A DNA stretch of 41,448 nucleotides from Phlegmacium glaucopus (lineage: Eukaryota > Basidiomycota > Agaricomycetes > Agaricales > Cortinariaceae): the NCBI GenBank assembly GCA_015039465.1, contig MU130372.1:537269-578716 (forward strand), in the 5' to 3' direction. Positions 21,263 to 33,755 of the stretch are shown here, one piece after another. Made by a program: the position numbers and the translations under genes. Below the pieces are notes generated by a model. The model had not been told where the DNA came from, did not search any database, and was given only the letters and a program-made list of their open reading frames with translations. Each line of letters starts with the position of its first letter. Positions within the stretch are counted from its first letter, which is position 1.

Positions 21263-23265
21263 TCAAAGTGCGTATATAAACCACGCTGAACGATCTCCAA
21301 GGCCAGGTTTCTCCTGGTCTATGGTCATTGTCCTCCTGATTGCTCGTTTCTTGTTGTTTTGATCCCAAAGATACCACGTATTAAGGATGCTAAACACCAC
21401 CATCAATACGGAAAACGCAAGGAGAACCCTTGTCGCCAAAATATATCGAGGGGCAAGGGATAGAGAACCCAGAAGCCATGTTGCGAGGATTCCACCAGAG
21501 TTAGTCATGATGAAGCCAATCGCAATAGCGGTCGCACGACGTGTATGTGGTGCAGCGTTATTGGCGCTCCATGTTGAAAGTGTTGGAGCAGCGATATATG
21601 TTCCCGGAATCGAAAAAAAGAGCGAAGCATATTGGATGTTATGTTTCGCTGATCCTATATAATAACGATGAGGATACTTTGAAGTTGCACAAAAATCGGG
21701 GAAAGATTTTTTACCGAGGAACATAGCAAATCCAATGACACATAGAGTGCAGGAAAATATGGATGTGTATCCACGGCATCCAAACCGGTCAGAGATGTAG
21801 GCGAAAATCATGGTGACTTTTTCAAAAAGTATTTGTAAATAATTGAAAGATGGATTAAACCAAAAAAAGTTAACTCACGAACGAAAGCCACAGCAAATGG
21901 TGGAACGCTCATCAGCTGCGCTCTTGCGGCTGTGAATCCCAAGCCTTGAACAATAGATGGGGCAAAACTTGTACACTGTCAATCCCTAACTGGGCAAAAT
22001 TTTCGTGGATGTCCACTCACTATGCAAGTCCGAACAAGACAGTTCCTATGGGGTTTCGATTTCAGCGTTATTCAGAATACATTGGCCCAAGATGATAACT
22101 CACCATCGAAGAAAAATATCACTGCCAACATCCATACTTGAGGAAGCTTGAACGCTTCTCCCACTTCTCGCCAACTAAATCTATCAGATTGTTCATCCCT
22201 ACCCGTTGCGCCATCTTCCTTGAGTTTAGAGATGACATATGCCTTCTCCTTTTCGTTAAAAAAGCGAGCGTGTGCTGGGGATCTTGGAAGAAGCATGTAT
22301 GACGCCAAACCAAAGAGGAGCGTGAAAAGCCCTTCTAGGATAAATATCCAAGCCCATCCGGGACGATTGCCAACTCCATTCATGTTGATGATTCCAAACG
22401 CCAGCAGTCCCGAGAAAGCGCCAGAAAGAGATGCTGCAGAGAAGAAGGCTGAGATACTGTGGATAAAGCGCGCTGTTGTTAAGACGGGATCCTAATGATA
22501 ACTGAAAAGAATGTAAGTACTAACCGCCATTGAAGCCGTTGCCGAGGGTAGAAGAACGAAAGGTATAGTACAAGTCCAGGGAACACGCCCCCTAAAGATG
22601 GAATTTTCGGATTTGATGAGCAACGCAAAGCAAATTAAACTGACCTTCAAGGAGTCCCAAAAAGAAACGACAGGCCAATAACCCCTGATAATTATGGACA
22701 ACGCCTAGGGAAAGAGGTAAGTTACAAATGGTTGACACGTCAGATGGCACGAACCTTGTAACATAGTGACTAAACCCCACAGGGTCAACATAGTAGGTAG
22801 CATCAGATTAGGACCAACAATCTGGCGCAGCACCCAATCAACAACCAAATCACCCAACTTGAATTTGAACTGACCTTCAGTAGGAGATTGGATGGGAGCT
22901 CGGCAACAATGTATGGAACGTAGGTGACCGTCAGAGCGATACTATATTGTTTATTCGTCATTTTCAAGTTGCTTTGCAGACCAGCAACCCGTGCATTTGC
23001 AAAATTTGTGCGATCCTGCCAGCGGGGAATCGGTATTATAAGCGCCACGTCATTACATATAAAAGACGGTGCTTACCAAAAACGACAAAAAGTAGAACAT
23101 TGTAACGACAGGCAGGATCCACAAGTCTAGCTTGCGCCAAACTACACGCTCGAGTGCATGATCTACTATTGGCTCAGATAGATCTGAGTTGCGACGACTG
23201 GCGACGAGATCATCATGTTTTTCTGGGTCCACAGGCTCAGAGCTATGTGAGGGAGGCTTCTGCAT
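21263..23265 (-). CDS. MFS permease, anion:cation symporter (allantoate/nicotinate permease-like) family
   Basis: A plasma-membrane secondary transporter, probably moving a small organic anion (vitamin, allantoate, nicotinate or similar) with protons. Ten exons join in frame: 23265-23077, 23015-22875, 22821-22755, 22704-22645, 22591-22525, 22456-22104, 22045-22021, 21967-21879, 21816-21715 and 21654-21263. They total 1485 nt, 494 aa, normal for the family. Family marks: LPVVTMFYFLSFLDRTNFAN in helix 1 and its loop; IVGPNLMLPTMLTLWG; EGGVFPGLVLYLSFFYPRQR before helix 5; ISDRFGCRG in the central loop half; TWSANNAAPHTRRATA in the C-terminal half. The N- and C-terminal tails are hydrophilic and charged. 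The substrate cannot be read from sequence alone. One exon is only 25 nt. Confidence 0.93.
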
Positions 23266-25052
23266 CCTTTCGAAGGCAGACCGAGTTAAAGGGTAGATGT
23301 GGTTCTAAATTTTCTGGCATGGTCGATTAATATATGAGCACGTGGATATCTAGGGTTATCTTCACATTCAGAACCCCGGATGATACCGTCAAACGGCGGA
23401 CCAAATGGGTAGACCGGTTGATCCGAGTTGCACAAGGTTCTCCATCATCACCTTATTCAGCGGCTGGTTACGAGTCTACCAAGCTACTGCCGAGATGATA
23501 TGCACGTTTAACAAGAGCGCAGACTGTCAACGACTTTGAAGAATTTGACCCAAAAGTAAGAGAGGATACAGAGGCTTATACGTATAGTGATATTTCTTGT
23601 GAAAGTGATAATTTATGAGTCAGCGTGAAAAGAGGGTTGAGTGCATCTCGATCTGATTGCCAGTGAGTGATAATTTTAAATGAAGTGATTAGACCAGAGT
23701 ATTCAGGGAAGTTATATTCGAGGTGAACTGAGAACTCATTTATAGCGAAGCTATAAACAATGAGTTCAATAGCAAGATCCAACTTTATGACATCAGAAAA
23801 GCCAAATTCTGCACCACGGCTCAACGTATAAACGGCACAGTTATTGGTGATAATGCGGAATTCTTGAGTCGTACGGAGAAATAAATCTTATGCGACGGCC
23901 GGCAGCGGCGGGCATTGAATGATGTCGCCAAAGGAAATATTGATCCCGGGTCCAGGGTTTGACGGTATCAACCGGGGTCCACGAGTACCGTCCTCGTGGA
24001 GGTGCCAAGCGAGGGCTTCTCGGCAATCCGAGGACTTAAGTCCGCAGGTTGAGCCATGTGCTGGGGCATAGTTACCAAAGGCAGGTGTCTACTGGCATCG
24101 AGACCAAGCGAGACCAGCAGACAAGTGGACGAACAATGGGTACATCATCATCATAGCCTTGTCCGATGAGTCGCAAAAAAAAACTAGAACCAACTAGGTT
24201 AATCAGTCCTCGCTCTTCTAGTTCATTCCGATTGTGATATCAAACACATTTAGAATACTCTCACAGTGTCTTGACAGAGCACCAGTTCTGATTTTACTAT
24301 ACCAGGCAAACTTGCTCATAAATCTGTCAACTTTACACGACTTTGACACGCTACTTACCGGAGGCTGGGTAATATACATCCATAACGGAAAATAAGCACG
24401 TAAAGTGACAGAAAGTAGGGACAAAATGATTAATGTTATATGCCACAGTTGACGCGTTGATGTTTAAGCTTAAGTCCCACCTACTACTTTATCTGCAAGT
24501 GGCGCTTACCTCGGAGGAATCTACTCACGCTGTACTCGGCCGCTAGTTCAAATGTTCAATATTCAATCTTTAAACACACAATGCTCACATTGAATTCATA
24601 AATAGTCAATTTTATACCACGCTGCAGTACGAGTACAATTTCAAATGGCGATTCCCTACGCGAAGTGAAATATACCCAAGGTCATTCCATCAATCATTCA
24701 TGCATCATGATCAAAACCTTAAAACATCGGCATCATTTAACTTCGAGAGATAGTAAGTATTAATTAATGCATCGACAAACGTTGACATTGGCATCGTTTA
24801 ACATCAAGAAATAGTAAGTATTGATCAATGTATCGACATACTTGTACGAAATTGATCATTTCTTTCCCTTGAGCTAATCAAATATATACACCCATAGATG
24901 CGGAGACGTACAAGGTATTAACAATTGACTAGTTGACTAGTGACTATCCCATCCCAGGCCTTCAACGTTTTAAATACCATTACCCGGGCCATTCTAAAAT
25001 TGTAACCGGACTAGGTTTATTTAGGAATATCCTTGGATGAAATTTAAATAAT
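23266..25052. other. Long intergenic region with no supported gene
   Basis: About 1.8 kb lies between the start of the MFS permease gene and the 3' end of the DUF6534 gene. Several short minus-strand frames (23576-23824, 23841-24026, 24218-24424) have no motif, and I regard them as chance. Bases just left of 23340 probably form the MFS promoter. A 61-bp direct duplication lies at 24724-24845 and is listed separately. Confidence 0.5.
24724..24845. repeat. Two direct copies of a 61-bp unit
   Basis: Units 24724-24784 and 24785-24845 are adjacent direct repeats. Both read ACAT(C/T)GGCATC(A/G)TTTAAC, then TAGTAAGTATT, then ATGxATCGACA. Several point differences show that the duplication is not recent. 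It is non-coding. Confidence 0.85.
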
Positions 25053-27115
25053 TTAATTGGAAACATTGGAACTTGAAAATGTAACAAATCCTTGGGAAAA
25101 ATCATTGATACCTTTCCCGCGTAAAGTCGGGTTCTTTTCGTGTTTCCACCACCTATAGAATATTTCAATCAGAGAAATATCAAGCCAAATCAGAGAGTAT
25201 AGGATAACCTTGGTGACCGTAATACCGTATTCCACATCCGATTGTGTGGAGGTCTTCTGTGTATCGAGTTGATATAGGACATGCTGTATAAGCGATCAAA
25301 TACTAGAACATCATGACGAGACTCTGTGCTTACATTGGATGAACAATTGGCTTCTAGAATTGTGTCCTGCTAAAGAAATATGAGATAACGGTCGGAAGCG
25401 AAGAGCGAGGAACAGATTACCTGTCTATGAGCAACAGATGAAACATATCTTTGAGCAGAAGCTTTATGACTTATCAAGTCATGCAAGCCTGAACGAGCAT
25501 TCAAGGTCGACATCAAACAATTTGCGTAAAGCTTCGCCAGAGCAATATCCCAGACGAAGTTCCTATATGTATTTCGGTTAGATTTACTTGGGACTTTTAA
25601 ACTTTGGTCTAAGACTTACAATGCTGTATGCTGTATGATGTTCGATTGCGAATAAGCATGTCTCAATACTTGTATGAGTAGAGAGACTTACTGGAAGGGC
25701 TATTACACAAGATATCAATACCTGCGAAGAATATTAAACGTATCTGAACTCACACAAAAAGAATATGACATCTGCGATGGCACAAAAAGCTCTTAATCAA
25801 ATATCGAATGAGTACGACGTCCTATTGCATATAGTGGATGAGCGCACGTCAGCATTCCAGTTTGAACGGTCACTATAATGCAACAATATCATTCAGAATG
25901 TATACTTCTAGCGCTGATAGAAGGGGCGACCAACTTCGAATAATTTTCTCTATGGCATCGTCCGTCCCTGAGAAGCCAGTCTTTCGCTTGGACTATTATC
26001 CAGTGGATCAGTTTCATCGTAGGGTAGAGTGGAAGCAGTTTATACTCACGAGATTGTAGACCAAGACACTTGTAATTAAAACATCAGCGATCACAGCTGA
26101 AATGAACCACATAAGGGCCGGCCAATGAAGCTTGGGTTTCAGAGCGAACAACTTGAGATGGATCAGCAGCACGGTAGTCCATATGCCACCACCTGTATAT
26201 TTTTTCAATCGTTAAGCCTCGTATAAGAGACCACAGTGAAGTCAACGCACCTAGGGATACCAGCGAGAAGAATACAACGATGGCAGCAAGTACATAATTC
26301 CTTGTTAATACCCAAATTCTCCAAGCGAAGAATAATTGAATCGGGGTCGATATGCACACGATGACGATGGGTTCTGTAAGAATGTTATATATGTATCGTC
26401 GGCCTTGTAGATACGGACTGAATTTTACCAGCTGCAAACACTGTACTTTACGATAAATTTACAGAAAACATGCAAGGGGATAGGCATCGACGTACTTGTA
26501 GGAAAGAATTTCAATGCGTTTGGTTTACCTAGAAATTACTTCAGCTCGTCTCATGGATCAACTATATTAAGGTAGCACTATACCAAATTCCTGAATGAGC
26601 GGCTGGAACATCATAGCAATATCACAGATACTGTTGAAGGTCTCCATGACGAAAAGATAGAGAATCTAAGGAAGAGAGGATACTCTCATTGAGATTTGGT
26701 TCTAACTTCGATATGGTCAAGGAAATACTCACGAAATATCTGATCCATTTGGAATCCCTTCAAGCGATTTTGAAACTTGAGGTTTGTTAAATACATCGAG
26801 AAAAGCAGGCAAGACTGACTGTTTGTATGTTTTGTAATAGTGATACATCTACATCCGGTTTGGTCAGTGGTCTCTCTTTAAGTCTTAGAGAATGGTTGAA
26901 GTGCCGGACCTGGACGATCAATATCTTGCGGAAAGGGATGCTTCGTTTGCGAGGTTACAGCAAACTTAGAGAATTTTTCGGCTCACCCCATAAAGAATCA
27001 TATTAATGTATGTTCCTATAAGCATTGGTCCGAACCTGCAACCTACTATCAGCCCAGAAACGCCTCAAGGAAGGTGAAAATTGTACACGAGCTCAACACT
27101 AGGTCCAAGCGCCAT
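25053..27115 (-). CDS. DUF6534-type seven-helix integral membrane protein
   Basis: A membrane protein of unknown function from a family abundant in agaricomycetes. Reading the minus strand from the ATG at 27115 I can chain about 18 small exons with phase-consistent GT-AG introns, including a 12-nt exon at 26440-26429. The chain gives MALGPSVELV-FGPMLIGTYINMILYG (helix 1), a YYKTYKQDSKWIRYF loop, LYLFVMETFNSICDIAMMF (helix 2), PIVIVCISTPIQLFFAWRIW (helix 3), NYVLAAIVVFFSLVSLG (helix 4), WTTVLLIHLKLF (helix 5), the family hallmark WFISAVIADVLITSVLVYNL (helix 6), RKTGFSGTDDAIEKIIR, TGMLTAFCAIADVIFFL (helix 7), and ALAKLYANCLMSTLNAR, a typical C-terminal signature. A hydrophilic tail follows (QSDVEYGITVTKVI). 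The 3' end is less certain, as the last exon may stop earlier. No frame break is seen. Confidence 0.82.
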
Positions 27116-28192
27116 GGTGGGAAAGGGATGGTTCTGTGCAGTGGGATATGCGCCTTAACGTTGATGGGAAGTCGCCTTTTATCAGTACTTTTTCTTTGTC
27201 ATGAAATCAAAGGAGGCATAGTTAATGTGAAAATAACTTGTTTTATGGTGGCACTTGAACGGCCATTTCAGGAAGAAGAAGCAGTCTTTGGGGATAGATC
27301 CGATCAGATACACTGCGTACATGACCAGATGATACCTCGTACCCGAATGATCATGACTTCGTTACCTGGGCCCCGTCCATCCTCGTCCATCTCATTTTAG
27401 ACTCTACCATCAAGTTTTCTAACCCATCCCATCAGTAGACTCCAAAAGAGATAATAATACTGTGCGCATAGATTTCAACATGTACGTGTCAAGGCCTGAC
27501 GCCTGCTGGGAATCCAAGCACGATTAGGACCCAGCGTAAGTAATGTGTCTCTTTGGTCGGCACACGGCGCTACATGTTGCTATGAGTTGCAGTACCTAAC
27601 GCCTACCCTACTGAGTTTCCGCATTTACAGTAACATAATAGCTACATTAGTATAAATTATGATTGAGGGCTCCGTACTGTCGGACGACTCTTGAGAGGAG
27701 CCAAGGGGTGTCACAGAGTGCCGACCGGGGGTAGCCAAGTCACCATTCTGCAGCTTGTTCCGGAATTAGACCAGAATTATCCCTTCCAACAATGATAAGG
27801 GACTTGGATTGAATCAGTTCATACATGATTAAATATATATAAGTTACCCTTTTCCCGAAAATAAATTGTGCGAGTCCAGCGACACCTGATTTCGCATGCT
27901 GGTATATACTTGTAGTGATTGAGGCAACGCAAGTAACGTTCACCGCCGGTAGAGTGGGAGACATCTGGCGGTAGGCCCGAAATGATATCTGGAGACAGAT
28001 AGTGCCGCATGAACGTGAAAGAGTGCACACGACGACTATGCCCGACATTCCATAATGACTTTCGAGAAAAGGTAACTTGTAACGTATTAACTCTAAGTAA
28101 TCTGGGGTCAAATTACAAGGAAGGAAATTTTCAAGATGGTTACGCACGATGATAGAAGAGTTGACAACCTGCGCGGATCGTTGGAAGAGGTT
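27116..28192. other. Intergenic region, no supported gene
   Basis: A 135-codon minus-strand frame (27740-28147) starts at an ATG but has no motif. It overlaps sequence expected to be the 3' flank of the INO80 subunit gene, so I do not call it. A plus-strand 108-codon frame (27074-27400) overlaps the DUF6534 start and is probably chance. The stretch likely holds the DUF6534 promoter near 27116-27400. Confidence 0.45.
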
Positions 28193-29504
28193 TCAAACCT
28201 GGGTGGCCACAATTCGGAGGTGCGTTGAATCACAAGCTCCAATTGTCCAATCTCGTGGAATCCTATACTGCCTTGCCTTACCACACCCCTCTACCGCACA
28301 TAGTCCAGGTCTTGGTTGACTTGTGGCGGAACAAAAGCCTCAGGTACGGAGAAGGTAATCCCCATTTCCATTTGACGGTCCGCACTCCCAGTAGAAGGAG
28401 CTATTCGTAGAGAAGAAACCCATCGATACATAACAGGTTTCGCTTCCTTCGGTGGCTCCTCTACTATATCCATAACTTCATCCTCCTCCTCGTCTCCGTC
28501 AGCTTCCTCGCCTTCTTCTTGAACGTTAGTCTTTATTTTGATTTTAGGGGTACGAGAACCAGAGACTGAGGTCAATGGAGACCAGTCGTCAAGAGCTGTC
28601 ATACGCTTATTCTTCGACCTATTTTGTTTCTTGAGGAGACGATTGATAGTTTCAGCCTACAGGAATTTGAATGACAGCATGGGGAAAAGGAACAAGTTGT
28701 AGAAGTACCCTTTCATCTTCCTCGCTCAGATTCTTCCTCTTCCTAGCTGTTTCCTCCTGCGCAGAGCAAGTTCCGTCTCATTCAAGGGTTGTTTCTTACT
28801 TCTTGAACCTTCGTCTAATGGTGTAAGTCGTTGAGTAGGGAAAAGAGGGTGAAAGGTATGAATCACTTAGGGACACATGAGAAGAATCAACGACACTCGC
28901 CAACACGGCTTGACGGGTAGTCATCGGCTTAACACTCGCAGACGGGATGCCAGTCGACCGAGATCCACTCTCACGAGCTGATTGTGCTGCATCATCTGAT
29001 GCAACCGATGGCGATGAAGGGTCCTCCGATTCAATATCAATATCCTGAATGACCTTAGCTAAAAAATCGGCAAGGGGATAAAAAAAACATTAGAAACGAC
29101 TACAAACAAAAAACCAAGATATATGTGAAGCAGACTAACTTTTTGCTCTCCGTCTTGGTGTTCTCTTGAAAGAGATAATTCTTCTGGAGTAGCAGTACGA
29201 GGACTATTGTTCGATCCGAGAACATTACTCGGCGGAAGCTTGAGTGTAATTTTTAGCGTTGGCTGTGTGTGTGGTAGGTTTCGTCCATGGACCATCGTCT
29301 TCTTCTGTCTAAAAGAGAATGAGTGCTGAGCCTTGGTATCACATAACCTGTATGACTTACCAACTGCGAGTCTTCTCCAGATACCTCGATTCCAGCTTCC
29401 TCATCATCGTCTTCCTCATCATTCCGTTCCTTATCTTCAATCTCGACATCAACCTAGTCCATGTCCACTTCGGCGTCAGATGGCATCTGCAGATCTGCAG
29501 CCAT
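28193..29504 (-). pseudogene. INO80B: INO80 chromatin-remodelling complex subunit B (Ies2-like), with stop and frame breaks
   Basis: Encodes a nuclear subunit of the INO80 remodeller. Marks on the minus strand: an acidic N-terminus (DKERNDEEDDDEEAG); LKITLKLPPSNVLGS, the conserved LKxxLKL segment; RQAVLASVVDSSHVSL; the PAPA-1 region ETARKRKNLSEEDER, then after an intron AETINRLLKKQNRSKNKR (from 28656); an acidic linker; MYRWVSSLR; and a HIT-type zinc segment CAVEGCGKARQYRIPRDW ending at 28193. Three defects: TAG at 29456-29454, 16 codons after the first ATG; a one-base loss between LNETELALR and EETARKRK (about 28753-28758); and a one-base loss between FVPP and TSQPRPG (about 28320-28330). 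Introns otherwise keep phase. This is either a real pseudogene or a set of sequence errors. The gene is normally essential or important, so the latter must be excluded. Confidence 0.8.
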
Positions 29505-30463
29505 TGCGGCAGTGACAGCAGCAGCACAGCGAGTTCGAGGTGGTATTGTAGTTCAAGTTATGTAAGGAGCGATCAAAAGAAGTCAAAGTAAGTTCACTAT
29601 GATTGCGTGAAACCTTACCCGGTGTTGCCTTCATGACTGCTCGTGACTGGTTCCACCAGCTCCCCTTAAAAGGAAAAGGGCTTATGTATACTACAAATGG
29701 TTCAAGTATCTTGCTCTCTAACGGTTAAAGTGGTTCTTCCTACGGTGAGAAGGCGAGGGCTCATGTTGTGGATGCCTTGCAATTGGTTGATTTGGTTCGT
29801 TTTTACATCGCTCATGAAAGCCCACTTCATGCCTTGTTTAATCTTATGATAGACGGTATCCAATCCATCGATCAGATTCTGACAGAGGATTTGAACCAGC
29901 TCGAATTCGAACCGAAGTCCAAAACTTATATAATAGTGATCGATTGTCCATCACTTTATCATTTTACCACTAAACGACATCCCGGGTTTCTCTTGCGTGC
30001 GCGGCCGTGAATCGTTTTATTGTCTTTTCCGATGGTTACATCTAACTCTGATTGTCTAGATGGCAAGTGAGAGCAACCTGTTTTGCGTTCCATGGAATAG
30101 ACTATATTTGCAGCGGTGCTCACTTTTCCTTGTGACGGCGTCTCTTGGGCTCGACAACGCGTCTCGTTTCGAATTCTTTTTTATCAGTCCTGAGGAACAG
30201 AGTACATAAAATTTCAACCGCTGTAAGCGTGCACAGGAGGGATTCAACCATAATGAGCTGATCTCGGCTTTAACTGTTGTCGCGCCGTCGAACCCTTGTA
30301 GGTGGAGCGTTATTTCAAACCTGGTTACGACCCCAATCGCGCCATCGTCACGCAAGTAATGCTAGAGGTTGACGAAAGAGAAGAAATCATAATAAAAAGC
30401 GTCAGACCAGCTTTCGAAAATCACTATCCCTCAAGCTTGTCACTCGCAACTTGAAACTCAATC
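29505..30463. other. Divergent promoter region between INO80B-like and MFS genes
   Basis: This lies between divergently transcribed genes. An alternative upstream start for the INO80B-like gene may lie near 29632 (ATGAAGGCAACACCG followed by GTAAGG), but joining it does not avoid the later TAG. Short frames (29768-30010 plus, 30056-30355 minus) show no motif. No TATA box is convincing. Confidence 0.45.
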
Positions 30464-32960
30464 ATGACTAGCATAATTAATGCCAGCGGTGACTTGGAAA
30501 AACGTGAAGCCGACCACCAAGTTTCTCAGGATCTTGGTCATCAAGCGAAGACTGCTGCACTTGCTACTGAAGTCAATTCTGACGCTGGTTCTGACAGCTT
30601 GATTTATCGAGATAAAGCAGCTGTCCTGAATGACGCGATTCAGGAGGTTGGCATGGGTCGTTACCAATGGTAAGTCATTAATTAAGTACTGTTTCTGCAT
30701 CACTCAAGTACTCATGACGTATCTGGTTGGTTGTGCTAGGGCTCTTTTTGTCGTCACTGGTTTCGGATATATCTCGTATGCATTTTCTCCCAACGATGTA
30801 CAGAGCACCTTTCTTACATGTACGTTAGGGATAATCTTTGGCCTGTACGTAAATATTCTCGTCTCCAACTCTCTTATGAAGTCAATCTTGACACGATTAT
30901 CACGATAAAAGGTTGTGGTAGGACTAATTTTACCTCCAGTCGTGAACGAGTTCCACGTCAATGGACCATTCCTAAAGCTCGGTCAAAACATTGGGTTCAT
31001 GGTAGGGGCGGCATTTTGGGGTGTGGGGGCTGATATATGGGGTCGAAAGTCCGTCTTCGTCTTTTTCTTTTATATAATCTAACAATGGTGCTTTTACTTA
31101 GAATTTCATTCGACCTTACTCTGCTCATTACAGGAATATTTGCCATCGCAGCCGGCGGTTCTCCGGATTTTATTACATTAAATTCTTTAACAGCCCTTTT
31201 CTCAGTGGGTGTAGGCGGGAACCTTCCCGTGGATTCTGCTATTTTCCTCGGTCAGTTCCTTATCATAGACCCTTTCATATCTGTTTAATTTGAATGATAG
31301 AGTTCCTACCGGCCTCACATCAGTATCTATTAACGGTTTTATCGATTTGGTGGGCTGTTGGACAACTGATCGGAACTCTGGTATGTGCCTTGCAATCCTC
31401 AACCGACTTTGGACAGCGGCATCGGTCATTCATCTTATATTTACCCTTATATAGGTCGCTTGGCCATTAATGGCAAACTTCTCTTGTCAATCCACTCCTG
31501 GAACCATCTGTCTACGATCCTCAAATCAGGGATGGCGTTATTTTCTCTATACAATGGGAGGGTTCATGATGATACTCTGGGCTATCCGATTTATTTGTTT
31601 CACATTATACGAAAGCCCAAAATATCTCATGGGAAAGGGGAAAGATAAGGAAGCGGTTGAAGTGGTGCACAAACTTGCTCAATACAATGGAGTTCATTCG
31701 TCATTGAGCATCGATCGGCTTGAAAATGCTGCTGGCGGCGTTGGACAAGCGGAGCCTAAAAGCGATCAGGGGGAGGGGGTTGTTAAAAGACAGTTGTCGA
31801 AGTTTGATTCTAACCATGTTTCTCCGTTGTTTGCGACGAGGAAATTGGCCTATTCGACCTCACTTTTGATTATTCTGTGGGGTGAGTGAAGAGTCTATTA
31901 TAAAATGGCTATAGACTGACGGAAAAGCTTGAATAGCCTTGATTGGATTGGCTTTTCCTCTGTGAGTACCTACTTGCGTCTTAGATTAGAAATTCCATCT
32001 CTAACGGATTGTTATGCATATCGGTTAGGTATAATTCGTTTATCACATTCTAGTGAGTATTTTCCAATGGAATCACCCTTTGCTAATCAATCACAGTCTT
32101 GCAACAAGAGGCGCTGACTTTGGTGATGGATCGGTTAATATTACCTACCGCAATGTGAGCTCCATTGCGTCTTCTAACCCTATACGCTTCTGAACGTATT
32201 TGCAATAGCAAGTAATCATAAGTGTCATTGGACTGCCTGGTGCACTTCTTGCTGGATATATGGTTGAACTACCTATCCTAGGCAGACGAGGGTCATTGGC
32301 TATATCAACGGGTAACTTATTTTCATTTCTTCTGCACTAAAATAAGCAAACCTGCCAACTGGATGGTTATTCTTTTTGTTTTTAGTTTTAACTGGAGTCT
32401 TCATCCTGGTTACTACGACTGCCCGAAGTTCCAATTCTTTGCTTGGATGGAACTGCGCATATAGTTTTGCAAGCAATGTCATGTATGGCGTCTTGTATGC
32501 TATTACCCCCGAGCTGTTCCCAACTAAAGACAGAGGGACTGGTAATGCTTTGACAGCTACTGCGAATCGGATTTTGGGTGTTATGGTACGTCAAATTATG
32601 TTTGATTGTTTCATTTATTTGAGGTCGTTTGTTTGCGATTAGTCCCCGATCATTGCCTTGTATACCAATTTAACGACTTCAGTGCCGATTTTTATCGCAG
32701 GTGCTATTTTCATTGTGGCTGGGTTCATTGCTCTTCTATTGCCATACGAATCTAGAGGTATAGCAGCTCTATAGCTTTATGAACAGAAAATGTATCGACT
32801 GCCATCAATGCTTCAAAGGTTATATTTTTATTAGTAGACACTGTTCCTAACAGACTACGAAAAAGATGCTTGGGAATCTCCCGACATTGGGTTAGAAAGG
32901 GCATTGGAAGGGTACTCAGGTTACGTCTTGCACGTGCACGTTTCTCAGAACGGAGCATAG
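30464..32960 (+). CDS. MFS transporter, SV2/SVOP-like (sugar-porter-like) family
   Basis: A 12-helix secondary transporter of uncertain substrate. Fourteen exons join in frame (30464-30669, 30740-30775, 30829-30844, 30912-31048, 31102-31250, 31301-31380, 31455-31881, 31937-31961, 32029-32052, 32097-32154, 32209-32311, 32386-32585, 32643-32757, 32854-32960): 1683 nt, 560 aa. Marks: an N-terminal hydrophilic tail of about 70 aa; MGRYQWALFVVTGFGY (helix 1); GVGADIWGRK, the MFS motif between helices 2 and 3; GNLPVDSAIFLEFLP, the SV2/SVOP-like helix 4 signature; ESPKYLMGKGKDKEAVEVV at the start of the central loop; a hydrophilic central loop (about residues 300-350); and ITPELFPTKDRGTGNAL in the C-terminal half. 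Exons of 16, 24 and 25 nt are very small. No defect is seen. Confidence 0.93.
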
Positions 32961-33000
32961 GGCTTGAACGTTGAACTTGAATATGCACCAAGAGCCACAA

Positions 33001-33486
33001 TGCCAGATGCGATATTAACACATATTCTTGCGCAACTGGAGGCGATACAGCTCTCAGCAAATATTGCAGGCAAAAGTAAGGGTCTGACCTGTACGAAATC
33101 AAATGTCTGATCTCACTCCATGGCGACTTCAGTTGGATGGCTTATCGACAAATGGCCAGAATTTCGCTTCTTGAGCCGAAGCCCATACAATCAATCATCT
33201 TATCTAGTCCTCCAAAAGGATCCAATCCGATTCCTTCTGCGGAAGATGAGAACATCAATGATTCCCACCTTCGAATTGTGTTAGTGTATCTATACCACAG
33301 AACTTTTTGTCCCAAGTATGATGCAGTCAAATGGTTCTTTACAATTGTCAAGGCTTGGCGTGATATACCCTTCAATAAAGGTCTACAAACTTCCTCTTCA
33401 TAGAAATTACACCAACTACTTTACTAGCAAAATCCAAAACTCCACCTCGATACATGACCAAATCAGGCATCATTGATCTCTGCTGA
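33001..33486 (+). pseudogene. Small broken gene of unknown function
   Basis: The ATG at 33001 opens MPDAILTHILAQLEAIQLSA. An intron (donor GTAAGG after 33076, acceptor TTCAG near 33130) leads to GWLIDKWPEFRFLSRSPYNQ and then DPIRFLLR. Here the frame must shift by one base (near 33238-33243, GCGGAAG, as if one G were lost) to continue EDENINDSHLRIVLVYLYHR and KYDAVKWFFTIVKAWRDIPF. A further intron and a short last exon would end at TGA 33484-33486. The two halves look like one soluble globular protein. I do not recognise the family. It starts 40 bp after the MFS stop codon. Confidence 0.5.
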
Positions 33487-33755
33487 ACGAAGCCTAGTGC
33501 TCACTCGAGATTTGATGTAATTGATGCAAGGGCTTGAGAGTTATGAATTGTCCCATTGCATTCCAAAGCAGCGTTCGTTTCAGAGAGCTTTGTCAACAAA
33601 GTGTTTGGGTTAATATCGGATATTCAACATACACTGATACAGCTTGTGAACTCGAAATTAGATTTTAGTCGATGTGGCTGTCAACAAAGCATGACGTGAT
33701 GTGACGATCAGCTCAGCGGGTAAGGATCGATAGCGTTTTGAACCGAACAATCGAC

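Noticed and set aside
21387..21726. Plus-strand frames of 61-91 codons
   Set aside because: They are antisense shadows of the MFS permease exons.
27740..28147. 135-codon minus-strand frame after the INO80B gene
   Set aside because: It has an ATG start but no motif and lies in the expected 3' flank. Nothing supports translation.
20192..32960. A metabolic gene cluster made of the two MFS genes and their neighbours
   Set aside because: No biosynthetic enzyme, cytochrome P450 or pathway regulator is present, and the genes lie on mixed strands with housekeeping types between them.
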